64,000 nucleotides of DNA from Rhizobium sp. AQ_MP (GTDB lineage: Bacteria > Pseudomonadota > Alphaproteobacteria > Rhizobiales > Rhizobiaceae): positions 58,496-122,495 of the forward strand of contig NZ_JACJVI010000017.1 in the NCBI RefSeq assembly GCF_014237835.1. The letters run 5' to 3'. The first letter of the stretch is position 1, and each line of letters opens with the position of its first letter. This document shows positions 10,516 through 19,923 of this stretch, piece after piece. A program made the position numbers and the translations under genes. The notes under the pieces were generated by a model. It worked only from the letters and a program-made list of their open reading frames with translations, ran no database searches and was not told the DNA's origin.

Positions 10516-10929
10516 CTAGCTGGCAATTCCAGGAAGGAATGGGAATATTATTCCCAAATTGTTATTCATGATACGAAGCTCTTCTTCCGTCAATTTTCCA
10601 CTAATATACAAATTCAGATGATATCTATGCTGCCTTATATTCAAAACCACTGATGCGGCATATTCATCGTCGACTAGGAATCGACGCAGCCTTTCATCGT
10701 TGCCCATAGCAAGTATTATCAATCTGGGACTTATCTCGTCACGTAGATCTCCCAGACCCTCAAGGCGCGCCTCGATCAGCGCGATGCGCACCGCGTCTGT
10801 AGCTTCATTGAGAGCTGCATTTAAGCCGGCCTGTTGCGCATGTGCAGGGATGGGCAGGCCTGCCATAAGCATGCAGAAAGCAAGAGCCGCTGAAGTCCGC
10901 ACGATCCGTCTCGAAAACTGCCGTGTCAT
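10516..10929 (-). CDS. Small secreted protein of unknown function
   Basis: The 137-residue product begins MTRQFSRRIVRTSAALAF and has a clear Sec signal peptide ending at PAHAQQ. The mature part of about 100 residues is mostly alpha-helical in character (NAALNEATDAVRIALIEARL, then RLIILAMGNDERLRRFL) with no family I recognise. I chose ATG 10929 because a GGGG site lies nine bases upstream; an in-frame extension of 14 residues upstream has no site. The last codons come from an AT-rich patch unlike the flanking operons. A strong terminator follows. Confidence 0.65.
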   Translation of the reverse strand: MTRQFSRRIVRTSAALAFCMLMAGLPIPAHAQQAGLNAALNEATDAVRIALIEARLEGLGDLRDEISPRLIILAMGNDERLRRFLVDDEYAASVVLNIRQHRYHLNLYISGKLTEEELRIMNNNLGIIFPFLPGIAS

Positions 10930-10983
10930 GTCATACATCCCCGGTTTGCTTGTTGCTTTGCAGTAAGACATTTGGACTTCCCC

Positions 10984-11900
10984 TCAAAACCTGTAGTTCA
11001 TGCCCGCCGAGATCCGGCTGTAGTTGAATTTGTCGTTGCCTGCCCAGGTGAGGCCGCTGACTTTCAGGTCGATCTTGTCAGACAATGCATAGGTCGCACC
11101 AAGTTCAAGGGCCATCCAGTTGGTGTCGTTTGGCGTGTCGGCCGGCGCGACAGTCTGAGACAGGATGTGATTGAAGCTGGCTTTCCCCAAAGGGTCAGAT
11201 CTGGCATGACCTGATAGTCAGCGCCCAGGGTCAGCGTCATGAGTTCCGAATCCCATGACGCTTTCGGCGGATTATTGCTCGGGTCATAGCTCTGAACGTT
11301 CCAGATCTTGAGATAGCTGAGGTCTGCGGAGAGCAAGACGGGCCCGACCGGGTAGACACCTCCGATTAAGCCGCCGAGGCGTTTGCCGGTGCTGTCGCTA
11401 TCGGAGCCGCCAGGGTTGGCAGCAAAGGCGTAGCTGGCATCACCGCTTCCAATTCCGCCTATCGCGCCCATGCGAAGGAAGGGCAGCGGGTAGAAGCCGA
11501 GTATGGCATCATTGTCTCGTGCATAGGCATCAGCGACGAGGTTCAACGGAAACTCTACAACCTTTGATTTTATTTAGTAGGCGGAAAAGCTGCCCCGAAC
11601 GACGGCGAAGCCAACTCCGCCAAGACCGGTCGCAAGGCTGATATCGGCGCCCTTGCTCTCTGCCCGAAGTCGGGCCGGCTGTCCGTCCCTGTGCTCCAGA
11701 TAGCTATAGTTTCCTTCGACGGAGAGTATGACATCGTGGAAGAAACTGGGTTGAAGTCCGTCGAGAGCGGATCGCGGTAGCGGCTTGATTTCCTTAAGGC
11801 TTGGAACACGCGAATTGTCGAAGGACCGGTCGTCTGTTTTCGCGTTACTATGGAATAGCAGCGAGGCGAAAGCTGCAGACAATAGAGCGGATCATTTCAT
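10984..11900 (-). pseudogene. Outer-membrane beta-barrel protein, inactivated by two stops and a frameshift
   Basis: Joining the frames gives a barrel-type protein of about 305 residues. The start ATG 11900 is followed by AAA and then TGA, so the signal peptide reads MK-stop-SALLSAAFASLLFHSNA. An in-frame TAA follows the segment GSFSAY near 11576. A one-base frameshift lies near 11190, where DLTLWGK should continue as ASFNHILSQTVAP. The rest shows alternating aromatic and hydrophobic beta strands and ends in NYRF, as outer-membrane barrels do. Three separate lesions argue against a single sequencing error. The original family may be an autotransporter-like or porin-like barrel; I cannot name it. 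Confidence 0.8.
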
Positions 11901-12931
11901 TTCTTGAAAGCCCTTGTTTCACCAATTGGGCTTGGCTAGCAGCAATTGCAGCTGGACCAGAAGTCACTGCATCTCAAGCATCATCACTGCGTTTCACTGA
12001 GCGAAGATAACTCGCAGTGTTGCGAAATTCACGCAGCATACGATCGTTTGTCGCCGCCGATAGAGCCTGAGAGCCTTTACAAGAATGGTGTTGAGCGACG
12101 TGGCCGAGAGCTTTCCAAGGCGGTGTCTGGAGACTGAGTGGAAGCGCCATGTGGAACCCGACAACCGGCGGCGGTACAGTCGCGCTCAGCCCCGATGTGA
12201 AACTGATCATACGGATGTGATAACAAAGCCCATGATTGGATGGAGCTATGAATGGGGCGTGCTCCAGGCCTAAGTGCGCCGAGCGGCATGCGAGATCGGG
12301 TGTCCTGTCAGCATGCAGCGCTCGAAGCGTTTCGATGGGGACCGTGTAACCCTCATTCTTCGCCACCATCCGGATCTTCCTCACAGACCCAGTTGTTGTG
12401 CCGACAGGATTGATTTGCCCGGATATCTGCGCGGGGTTCTTCAATACGATCGAACTGGACAGGCGATCTGATCAAGAGAACGGAACGCGCAAGCTTGACC
12501 GACCGGTGTACTCCTCTCTCACAATCGAAGCTGCCTCCGAACTCAGCGCGGACTTGCCGCATGAGGTGAATATCAGATCCCGCGAAGCGGAAGATGGATT
12601 GCCAGTCGTCGTCCGCGGCGAAAGTCGTGCGTCCGAATGCAGGGCTTCAATGCCTTCACCAACCTGGCCTGGCTCTGAGCGGTGTCTTGAAATTCGTGAT
12701 CGAGGATATGGCGGCATGAGCTCACCTATCGGTCTTTCTCAACCTAGTGCGCCGCCCAGGATCATGTCCTCCAGGTCGACCCGTCCACCAAGCCTTATTC
12801 TATTGTTCGGCAAATACAGGCGCAAAGACTGCCAGAAGGGCTTTTCCCCGCTTGCCGAATTTCCATCAGCTCGGCCTTCGCATTTTGACTGCGCCGGAGC
12901 AGGATGCGGCGTGGGATCCAGACACCAGGAC
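11901..12931. other. About 1 kb without a recognisable gene
   Basis: Open frames on both strands of up to roughly 200 codons exist here but show no signal peptide, domain motif, convincing ribosome-binding site or sensible composition. The stretch lies between a decayed barrel gene and the 3' end of the NtrC-type regulator, so it is probably gene debris or a recombination junction. Confidence 0.5.
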
Positions 12932-14272
12932 CTAGCTGCCGTCGGGCCCGATTTTCAGCCTACGCATCTTCTCCCAGAGTGTTGTGCGCGAGATTTTGAG
13001 ACTTTCGGCCGCGTCTTTCGCTGAGCCTTTGGCGTGCGCGAGGGCAGCTTTGATATGCGCCCGTTCGGCGGCATCGCGGACATCCGACAGCGCAGCGTTT
13101 ACGTCAAGTACGCCGTGGGGGTCGGCGTCCATTGGAAGCGGCCCCTCGGGGAAGAGCGCCGCCTCTGACAAGACATGGCCGTCCCCCATGGCAACGGCTC
13201 GTTCAACACGATTGATCAGTTCGCGGATGTTGCCGGGCCAGCGGTGGCGCATTGCCGCTTCATGAGCCGCTCGGTCGATGATGATTCCACCCTGTCCGAG
13301 CCGCGCTGCTGCCGCAGACGCAAGACTCTCAAGCAGCGACGGCAATTCCTCGCGTCTGTCTCTGAGCGGCGGAAGCTTGCAGGCGATGACATTGATGCGA
13401 AACCACAGGTCTTCGCGGAACTCGCCCTCGGCCACCATGGCGCCGAGATCCTTGTTTGTGGCGCAGACGAGACGGGCTCCAAATCTGCGTGTCTCGCTTC
13501 CCCCAAGGCGTCGAAATTCCCGCGTTTCCAGCACACGCAGCAGCTTCACCTGCAACACAGGGGACAGGTCGCCTATCTCGTCCAGAAACAGCGTGCCTTC
13601 GTCCGCCTCCTCGAAGAAGCCGCGATGCAGGCCCGATGCGCCGGTGAAGGAACCGCGTTCATGGCCGAAGAGCAACGAGTCCGCGAGGTCTGCAGGCAAT
13701 GCGCCGCAGTTGACCGGCACGAACGGCAGGTTTTTGCGCGGGCCGCCCTCATGGACATAGCGGGCCGCGACTTCCTTGCCCGTTCCGGTCTCGCCGAGGA
13801 TCAGAACTGGCAGATCGATCTCCGCAGCACGCAGCAGTGTCGCGCCGATCTGGCGCATGACCGTGCTGCCGGAAAATGCGGCCCCGCTCTGGGCGCCGGT
13901 GCTCTTGCGGCGGCTGATGCCATGCAAGGTCTCGACGAGCTGATCGAGATCGAAGGGTTTGCTGACGTAATCGACCGCGCCGTCCCGCACCAGGCGAACG
14001 GCCTGGTCGACGTCGCCATAGGCTGTCATGAAAATGACCGGGATCAGGCCGAAACGTTCGAAATGCCGGCGCATGACGGTTTCGCCGTCGCCATCCGGCA
14101 GCCGGATATCCGACAGGATGATGTCGGGTGCTGTCGCCTTGAGCGCTGCATCGGCTTCAGCAGCCGAACGCGCCCATCTGACGCTGAAGCCCTCCAGGAC
14201 AAGTCTTTGTTGCAGCGAATGACCAAGCGTCGCGTCGTCCTCGACCACCAGTATGCGACCTGCCGTCACCAT
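12932..14272 (-). CDS. NtrC-family sigma-54-dependent response regulator
   Basis: A 446-residue activator with three domains. The receiver has EDD at 11-13, the phosphoacceptor Asp55 in SDIRLPDGDG and Lys105 in SKPFD. The AAA+ domain has Walker A GETGTGKE at about 160-167, the sigma-54 contact loop GSFTGA at 207-212 and Walker B LFLDEIGD near 230. A C-terminal Fis-type helix-turn-helix includes AAESLKISRTTLWEKMRRL. It starts one base after the kinase stop, so the two are coupled. Being last in the mrp transcription direction, with a sigma-54 promoter before mnhA, it is the obvious candidate activator of that operon (inference). Confidence 0.95.
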   Translation of the reverse strand: MVTAGRILVVEDDATLGHSLQQRLVLEGFSVRWARSAAEADAALKATAPDIILSDIRLPDGDGETVMRRHFERFGLIPVIFMTAYGDVDQAVRLVRDGAVDYVSKPFDLDQLVETLHGISRRKSTGAQSGAAFSGSTVMRQIGATLLRAAEIDLPVLILGETGTGKEVAARYVHEGGPRKNLPFVPVNCGALPADLADSLLFGHERGSFTGASGLHRGFFEEADEGTLFLDEIGDLSPVLQVKLLRVLETREFRRLGGSETRRFGARLVCATNKDLGAMVAEGEFREDLWFRINVIACKLPPLRDRREELPSLLESLASAAAARLGQGGIIIDRAAHEAAMRHRWPGNIRELINRVERAVAMGDGHVLSEAALFPEGPLPMDADPHGVLDVNAALSDVRDAAERAHIKAALAHAKGSAKDAAESLKISRTTLWEKMRRLKIGPDGS

Positions 14273-14273
14273 G

Positions 14274-15713
14274 TCATGTCTCCGCTTCGCCCTGCTGTGC
14301 CGTAACCAGCGTCAGCTGGACGTTGGTTCCCTTGCTGTCGCTGCGGATCGCCAAATCAGCTCCAATCCGCTCGACCAGCGAGGCGACGATCCAGATACCG
14401 ATGCTGCGCTCCACGGGGATGTCGTTGACCCGGCCCGAAATCATGGCAGCGACGATCTCCGGCGGCATACCCGGTCCCTCGTCCGCGACACTGAGGACAA
14501 CCGTCTGGGCATCCTTGCGTGTGAGAGAAACGGTGACGGTGGATCCCGGTGGCGATGCGCGGACGGCATTCAGCATCAGATTGATCAGAATCTGGCGCAG
14601 GGCATCAACGTCGACGCGGAACTCCGTCGGCTCCTCGAACTTCCAGTCGAGCCCGACGCCAGCGCGGCCCGCTTCCGGAGCGATCAAGATCTCAAGGTCG
14701 CGAAGGTCCTGGGCCGTGATCATTCGCGCTCCGGACCGCCGGCGATAGGTGGACAGTGTGACGTCGACCACCCGGCCGATACTGTCGAGCCCGTTCTCCA
14801 GAAAGTCCAGCGTCTCCTTCCGCACCTCTTCTCGCTCGCCAAAGCGCTTGAGCGTGGAGATGCCATTCTTCAGCCCGGCTAGCGGATTGCGCACTTCGTG
14901 GGCAATGCTGGCTGCCATACGAGCCAGAAGTCCGTCGCGCTCCTGCTGCGCCATCTGCTCGAGGATGGTGACCCTTTGGGCCTCCGATTGCTCGCGCATG
15001 GCAAGTGCCGCCTCCAGTTGGCGCAATTCGTTGCCGCGTCGCCAGTCGGCACCGGTCGTCGAGGAGCCCCCACGGTCTGCCAGCCGGTCGATAAACTGAT
15101 CGAGTGGCTTGAGCGAGCGCCGCGTGACGACATAAGCCGCAGCCGCCGCGATGATCGCCACCAGTATGTCGATCCCGAGCGCCGCGCTGAACGCAGCATC
15201 CGTGGCCGCTTCAAGCGGCAGGGTGTCAAAGGTCGCGGCGAGATAGAGACGCCCCTCGTCCATACCATAACTGCGCGCGACCAGAAGAACGGATCTCTCC
15301 GAGACCAAGCGCGCGCTGGCTTCGTCGGGGCCGCTGGCTTGCGCCTCTGTCAAGGCAGCATCGAGCAGATCCCCATCGCTTTCGGCCAGCGTCACCGTGA
15401 TCGTCTCACCGGACTGGTCCGTCCAGCGAGCCGCGATGCTTTCTTCGAGAAGCGCTGTCCGAAACTCGAGCGAAGCCGCAAGGGTCCGCTGCACGGATTG
15501 CTGCGCATCGGCCTCCTTGATCTCGGCGGCAATATTGCCCGCCACGGCATCGAGAAAGACCAGCGCCTGATCGCGCAGGCCCGTCTCGTTGCTCGATCGC
15601 AGAGCCATGATGCCGATCTGTGTCGTGCCGACGGCCACCAGGAACATTGCGACTGCCACGAAGAGTGGCAGCGCGATGGAGAGAGGCAGTTTGGGACGCG
15701 AAAGCAGGGACAT
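14274..15713 (-). CDS. NtrB/DctB-like membrane sensor histidine kinase with atypical G2 box
   Basis: A 479-residue kinase with membrane helices at about 12-36 and 178-197 enclosing a periplasmic sensor of about 140 residues, then a HAMP-like linker. The phosphoacceptor His272 is in SIAHEVRNPLAGLKNG, the N box is LINLMLNAVRASPPG (Asn382) and the G1 box is DEGPGMPPE. Where a normal G2 box reads like GxGLGL, this protein has ERSIGIWIVASL, lacking two glycines. Activity may therefore be altered, although the other boxes are intact. It lies 58 bases behind mnhG and is coupled to the NtrC-type gene, so it probably senses a signal linked to the antiporter such as cation, pH or envelope stress. The signal is inference. 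Confidence 0.92.
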   Translation of the reverse strand: MSLLSRPKLPLSIALPLFVAVAMFLVAVGTTQIGIMALRSSNETGLRDQALVFLDAVAGNIAAEIKEADAQQSVQRTLAASLEFRTALLEESIAARWTDQSGETITVTLAESDGDLLDAALTEAQASGPDEASARLVSERSVLLVARSYGMDEGRLYLAATFDTLPLEAATDAAFSAALGIDILVAIIAAAAAYVVTRRSLKPLDQFIDRLADRGGSSTTGADWRRGNELRQLEAALAMREQSEAQRVTILEQMAQQERDGLLARMAASIAHEVRNPLAGLKNGISTLKRFGEREEVRKETLDFLENGLDSIGRVVDVTLSTYRRRSGARMITAQDLRDLEILIAPEAGRAGVGLDWKFEEPTEFRVDVDALRQILINLMLNAVRASPPGSTVTVSLTRKDAQTVVLSVADEGPGMPPEIVAAMISGRVNDIPVERSIGIWIVASLVERIGADLAIRSDSKGTNVQLTLVTAQQGEAET

Positions 15714-15771
15714 TGAGATTGATTAGACCAACACGCGCTTTGCCTGCCAGCACATTATTCCAAGCGAGCCC

Positions 15772-17016
15772 TCATCGTTCCATCACCAGGACGTCACCGG
15801 TCATGTCCGGTGCGATTCGGTCGAGCCAGGGCGCGCCGAACCAGTTCGTCCGCAGTGGCCGTGGTGTGCGGCCCAGCACCACTGCACGTATGCCAACGAT
15901 CCCGGGCGGGATAGCGCAGACACTGTCCGGCGCGGCATGATGCGTGTAGCCACAACCGAAACGGTCAGCGATCTCGGCCAGTGCCGCATCCTTCAGCCGC
16001 TTGTCTGCAACATGCACGATCTGCGTTACCTCCCAAACATGATTGAGAAGTGACCATTCGACGAGCGGGGCGAGATGATCTTCGCCACAATCGCGCACCA
16101 CCAGCGTGCGTGCCGTCTCGAGCAATGGCGTCTTGGCAACGAATAGCACCGGACCGCCATGGCAGCTCGGCAGCCGCAGAAGACCATCCGGATCCCAGGT
16201 GGTGCGGTCCATGCGTGCCTCGACCTGATGATGGAACCAGCCCTGACACGGCAGAACCAGAAGAGTTTGGCCTGGTAGGGTCTCGCAGCGGAGAATGGCT
16301 TCGGGATCGCCTTCATCATAGTGCAGGATCGAAGCCACGTCCGTCTCCGCCGTGATCGATTTGAACTCGCTGATGGCGTCGCTCGCCCGCTCGCGGATCA
16401 AGCGACGCATTCGCGCCTGGTCGGCGGTGGCATGGATCGCACGCGTGTCAATAAGGGTGTAGGCCGAGAGGCTCGCGCCGGTTCTCTTGGCGATCGAAAA
16501 AGCGCGTTCCGCGACTTGTGCCACCTGTCCGTCGATGATGGCGAATCGTACAGTCTCGAGAGCCGGCAGTACCGGCATGTCGATGCGCGGCGTCGGTCTT
16601 GGCTCAGGGGCTCGGTCCTGCCTCTCGCTCAAAGGCGTTTTCGGCGCCACGGAAACCCAGCCGCTCCGCTTGCCGAGCGACTGGCCGGCACGCGTCAGCA
16701 CACCGGAAAGGGCGTCATCGCCCGACAGAGTCAACTGCGCACCCGACACATAGGCTGCTCGACCGAGGAGATGGCCGGCGACCGGCACGGTGAGCAGCAG
16801 GAAGACGACGGTCAGGATACCCATGACAGTCGCGTCCAGCGCGCCATAGGCGATGACACTGCCGATAATCACCAGGCCAGCACCCAGCGTGCCGGCTTTG
16901 GTGGCCGCGTGCATGCGCTGAAACGGATCGGCAAGCTTGATGACACCGAGAGCGGCAATGCAGAGAAACGCAACGCCCGCAAGTTTGAACAGAATGGACA
17001 GGAGTGCGAGCATCAC
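15772..17016 (-). CDS. mnhG: MnhG/MrpG antiporter subunit fused to a universal-stress-protein-like domain
   Basis: A 414-residue protein, about four times the usual MnhG length. Residues 1-95 form a three-helix MnhG domain with the typical motif DPFQRMHAATKAGTLG at about 30-45. A proline- and arginine-rich linker (about 125-150) leads into roughly 260 cytosolic residues with beta-alpha alternation like universal stress proteins (starting VRFAIIDGQVAQVAERAF), probably two tandem repeats. I do not see the ATP-loop glycines of ATP-binding USPs. It overlaps mnhF by four bases and precedes the kinase gene. The fusion suggests a regulatory or sensing tail on the antiporter. Confidence 0.88.
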   Translation of the reverse strand: MMLALLSILFKLAGVAFLCIAALGVIKLADPFQRMHAATKAGTLGAGLVIIGSVIAYGALDATVMGILTVVFLLLTVPVAGHLLGRAAYVSGAQLTLSGDDALSGVLTRAGQSLGKRSGWVSVAPKTPLSERQDRAPEPRPTPRIDMPVLPALETVRFAIIDGQVAQVAERAFSIAKRTGASLSAYTLIDTRAIHATADQARMRRLIRERASDAISEFKSITAETDVASILHYDEGDPEAILRCETLPGQTLLVLPCQGWFHHQVEARMDRTTWDPDGLLRLPSCHGGPVLFVAKTPLLETARTLVVRDCGEDHLAPLVEWSLLNHVWEVTQIVHVADKRLKDAALAEIADRFGCGYTHHAAPDSVCAIPPGIVGIRAVVLGRTPRPLRTNWFGAPWLDRIAPDMTGDVLVMER

Positions 17017-17303
17017 GCGTCCTCCTTTTTCTTTTCAAGAAGCGCAGACAGCGAGCATGTCGCGAGGAAACCGATTAACGCGATCCCGAAGGCGACGTCG
17101 AGGAACTCGCGTCGCCCGGTGACGATCATGGTCAGGGCGGCTATGGCGACTGCAATGCCGGTCAGCATGTCAAGTGCAATGAAGCGGTCGGCATAGCCGG
17201 GGCCAGTGACCATGCGGACGGCGGCAAGAAGCAGGGGTACCATCAAAATCGCAATCATGACGGCGGCAAACGTTGATAGGATCCCATCCAGGAGCGCAAT
17301 CAT
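17013..17303 (-). CDS. mnhF: MnhF/MrpF antiporter subunit
   Basis: A 96-residue protein with three membrane helices. The family signature RMVTGPGYADRFIALDMLTG is followed by a lysine- and glutamate-rich end (LLEKKKEDA). The start overlaps the mnhE stop by ATGA. It is a subunit of the multi-protein Mrp cation/proton antiporter. Confidence 0.95.
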   Translation of the reverse strand: MIALLDGILSTFAAVMIAILMVPLLLAAVRMVTGPGYADRFIALDMLTGIAVAIAALTMIVTGRREFLDVAFGIALIGFLATCSLSALLEKKKEDA

Positions 17304-17635
17304 CCTTCGATCTCCTTTATGCGTGTCTCGAACGTGTTCTTGATGCTGGCCACCACCGCATCGGGTTGTGGCGCATTGAGAACGTGAACATAGAGGGTCC
17401 TCAGGTCCTCGCTGACATGCAGCGAGGTGGTGCCGGGTGTCAGGCTCACGCAGTTCGCAAGCGCCGTAACGCCGGCTCTGCTGCGCAGATCAAGCGGCAC
17501 GGCGAGGATCGCTGGCTTGACAAGCGAGCTGTCGCCAAGCACCTGACGGGCAACGGCAATCGACGAACGAATGAGTTCGTTGATGAAGACCAGTCCCAGT
17601 GTCATGGATCTGCCGATACGGTTCACGAGGGTCAT
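17300..17635 (-). CDS. mnhE: MnhE/MrpE antiporter subunit, short form
   Basis: A 111-residue protein that carries the conserved C-terminal half of MnhE (KPAILAVPLDLRSRAGV, then LTPGTTSLHVSEDLRTLYVH). The usual family length is about 160 residues. The N-terminal roughly 50 residues with the first membrane helices are missing; only one hydrophobic segment precedes the conserved part. The start is fixed by an ATGA overlap with mnhD, and upstream in-frame sequence lies inside mnhD. It is either a natural deletion or a family variant. Confidence 0.88.
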   Translation of the reverse strand: MTLVNRIGRSMTLGLVFINELIRSSIAVARQVLGDSSLVKPAILAVPLDLRSRAGVTALANCVSLTPGTTSLHVSEDLRTLYVHVLNAPQPDAVVASIKNTFETRIKEIEG

Positions 17636-19137
17636 GGCGTCACTCCTGCTGTTGCGTGGTGGTCGATCATGGCACCAATCAGATCAGCCTGATTCCCGAT
17701 GCTATCGGCGGCGAGGTTGGAAAAGGCGACCAGAGGTTCTGGGTTGATGCCGATCGCCAGTGTGATGGCCCCGAGCACCACGATGGGCGCCATCATGGCA
17801 GCCGGCACATGGCGTATTCGGGTTTTTCGGACAGGCTCCTTCCAGAAAGCTTCAATCCAGATCTTGCTCATCGAGAAGATCGTCAGGAGGCTGACAAAGA
17901 GCGCGATGCCTGCAAGCCACGCCTCATCTCCCTGGAAGGAAGCATCGACCACCATCAGCTTCGCCCAGAAGCCCGAAAGCGGCGGAATGCCGGCCAGGGA
18001 AAGTGCCGGAATGGCGAAAAGTACCGCCAGCCACGGCGAGGACTTCATCAATCCACCGGACTTGCGAAGGTCAAAGGACCCGGTCGCCCGGTGGATGGCG
18101 CCTGCGATGAAGAACAGGTTCGCCTTCACCACGATGTGGTGGATGATGTAGAAGACCGCGCCAGCCATGGCGAGGGGGGTGGCGATCGCCAGCCCCAGCA
18201 TGATGTAGCCGATCTGGCTGATGATGTGAAACGACAGGATACGGCGGACATCCCACTGCACGGCCGCCCCGAAGACGCCGAACAGCATAGTGCCCGCAGC
18301 AAACACGCCGATCAATGGCTTCAGGGTCCCGTTGTCGATTTCGAAGAGCAGGGTGAAGACGCGGAAAAGGGCGTAGACCCCGACCTTGGTCAGAAGCCCT
18401 GCGAACACCGCCGACACGATGATCGATGCCGTGTGGTAGGAGGCCGGAAGCCAGAAGAACATCGGGAAGAAGCCTGCCTTGATGCCGAAGGCGAGCAGGA
18501 ACATCATCGCCGACAGGGTGAGCGCAGCCGAAGATTCGGTCTGCGGCAGGACCATGGCCAAATCTGCCATGTTCAAGGTACCGGTGGCGCCGTAGAGCAA
18601 CCCAATCGCCATCAGGAAGAGGATCGTGGAAAGGAGGTTGAGGACGGCATATTTGATCGCCCCGTCGATCTGGGCGCGCGTTCGGTCCAGCGTGATCAGG
18701 CCCAGTGTTGCGATCAGCATCACTTCGAACCAGACATAGAGATTGAAGATGTCGCCAGTCAGAAATGCGCCGTTCACCCCGATCATCAAGCCGAGAAACA
18801 GCGGGTAGAAGCCCGAGCGAACCTGACGCTGGCGAAGGTCAGCGACGGAGAAGATCAGGGCGCAGAGCGCCAGGAGGCTTGAGATCACCACCATCGCGAC
18901 GCTGAAGCGATCCGCGACGAACACGACGCCGAAAGGTGGCATCCAGCTGCCGAAGGTCTTGGTCAGTATGCCGCCGACCATGACCGCGTTGGCAAGCATG
19001 AAGGACGCGCCGAGCGTCATGATCATGACGGTGAGCGCGACGATGCGCTGCACCGCCGGCCGCGCGTGAAAGGCGGCCGCCAGCGCCGCCCCGACAAGCG
19101 GCAGGACAACGGGCCACAGGAGAAGTGTGTCAGCCAT
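17632..19137 (-). CDS. mnhD: MnhD/MrpD antiporter subunit
   Basis: About 501 residues and 14 hydrophobic helices, related to proton-pumping NADH dehydrogenase subunit NuoN. Key segments are YVWFEVMLIATLGLITL, the lysine-bearing KAGFFPMFFWLPASYHTA and the histidine-rich YIIHHIVVKANLF. I chose ATG 19137 ([11 protein letters not shown]), which overlaps the mnhC stop by eight bases. The 15 extra residues available upstream are hydrophilic and lie inside mnhC. Confidence 0.96.
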   Translation of the reverse strand: MADTLLLWPVVLPLVGAALAAAFHARPAVQRIVALTVMIMTLGASFMLANAVMVGGILTKTFGSWMPPFGVVFVADRFSVAMVVISSLLALCALIFSVADLRQRQVRSGFYPLFLGLMIGVNGAFLTGDIFNLYVWFEVMLIATLGLITLDRTRAQIDGAIKYAVLNLLSTILFLMAIGLLYGATGTLNMADLAMVLPQTESSAALTLSAMMFLLAFGIKAGFFPMFFWLPASYHTASIIVSAVFAGLLTKVGVYALFRVFTLLFEIDNGTLKPLIGVFAAGTMLFGVFGAAVQWDVRRILSFHIISQIGYIMLGLAIATPLAMAGAVFYIIHHIVVKANLFFIAGAIHRATGSFDLRKSGGLMKSSPWLAVLFAIPALSLAGIPPLSGFWAKLMVVDASFQGDEAWLAGIALFVSLLTIFSMSKIWIEAFWKEPVRKTRIRHVPAAMMAPIVVLGAITLAIGINPEPLVAFSNLAADSIGNQADLIGAMIDHHATAGVTP

Positions 19138-19516
19138 TGCGGATGGCCTCCTTTTCGAAGGGCGAGCCGAGTGCTTCGGCATCGGTATGCTCGTCGGTAA
19201 AGACGGAGCCGATCGTGTAGTAGGCCTTGAGCACGAGGGCTGCTGCGAACGAGACGAGGGCGAATCCGATCACGATCGCGGTCAGGATGAGCGCCTGGGG
19301 CAGAGGATTTGCGGCTCCTTCGGCCAGTGTCTGCGATCCCTGCTGGATGACCGGGGGGGCCGTGAACTGAAGACCGCCCGCGATGAAGATCAGAAGGTTC
19401 GCTGCCGTCGACAGCAGCACCACCCCGAACAGGATGCGCATCACATGGCGTGACAGGAGGAGGTAGATGCCGGCACCCATCTGGGCGGCGACGGCAAATG
19501 CGTAGATCAGGCTCAC
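19130..19516 (-). CDS. mnhC: MnhC/MrpC antiporter subunit
   Basis: A 128-residue, three-helix NuoK-like subunit. The conserved [18 protein letters not shown] and the sequence [17 protein letters not shown] in slightly varied form ([15 protein letters not shown]) are present. It overlaps mnhB by four bases. Confidence 0.96.
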   Translation of the reverse strand: MSLIYAFAVAAQMGAGIYLLLSRHVMRILFGVVLLSTAANLLIFIAGGLQFTAPPVIQQGSQTLAEGAANPLPQALILTAIVIGFALVSFAAALVLKAYYTIGSVFTDEHTDAEALGSPFEKEAIRNG

Positions 19517-19917
19517 TGTTCTACTCCTTCATAAAAACGGAAGACCAGGGAAAGCACACCGCCGATGACGACCATGAAGACGCCGATATCGAAGGCGGTG
19601 GCGGTGCCGAGATGCGTGGAGCCAAGCTCGAACCACCAATGCGTCAGGAACGAGCCATCCGAGACAAGGCCGGGGATACCGCTGACGAAGGCGAGCACGA
19701 GGCCGGCCCCAATCAGGCCGACCGGGTGAACGATCAGGGCCTTGCGGGCCTTTGCCACGCTGTCGGAGAGCGCAAGAAGCGCAAAGGCAAGCGCCGCGAA
19801 CAGGCCACCGATGAAGCCGCCGCCCGGCTCGTTATGGCCGCGAAACAGCATGAAGACAGCCGCACCCAGCAGAAGCACGAAGAACAGGCGGGACATGGTG
19901 GAAAAGATGACGGACAT
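19513..19917 (-). CDS. mnhB: MnhB/MrpB antiporter subunit
   Basis: A 134-residue protein with four helices and the family motif [20 protein letters not shown]. It starts six bases after the mnhA stop and overlaps mnhC by four bases. Confidence 0.96.
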   Translation of the reverse strand: MSVIFSTMSRLFFVLLLGAAVFMLFRGHNEPGGGFIGGLFAALAFALLALSDSVAKARKALIVHPVGLIGAGLVLAFVSGIPGLVSDGSFLTHWWFELGSTHLGTATAFDIGVFMVVIGGVLSLVFRFYEGVEQ

Positions 19918-19923
19918 GATCGG

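Noticed and set aside
12398..13024. A 208-codon plus-strand open frame in the gene-poor stretch
   Set aside because: It runs into the 3' end of the NtrC-type gene on the other strand, has no recognisable domain or good start site and is probably chance.
15734..15749. A second sigma-54-like sequence (TGGCAGGCAAAGCGCG, minus strand) before the kinase gene
   Set aside because: GG-N10-GC spacing fits but the -12 block is GCGCG instead of TTGCW, so I judged it too weak.
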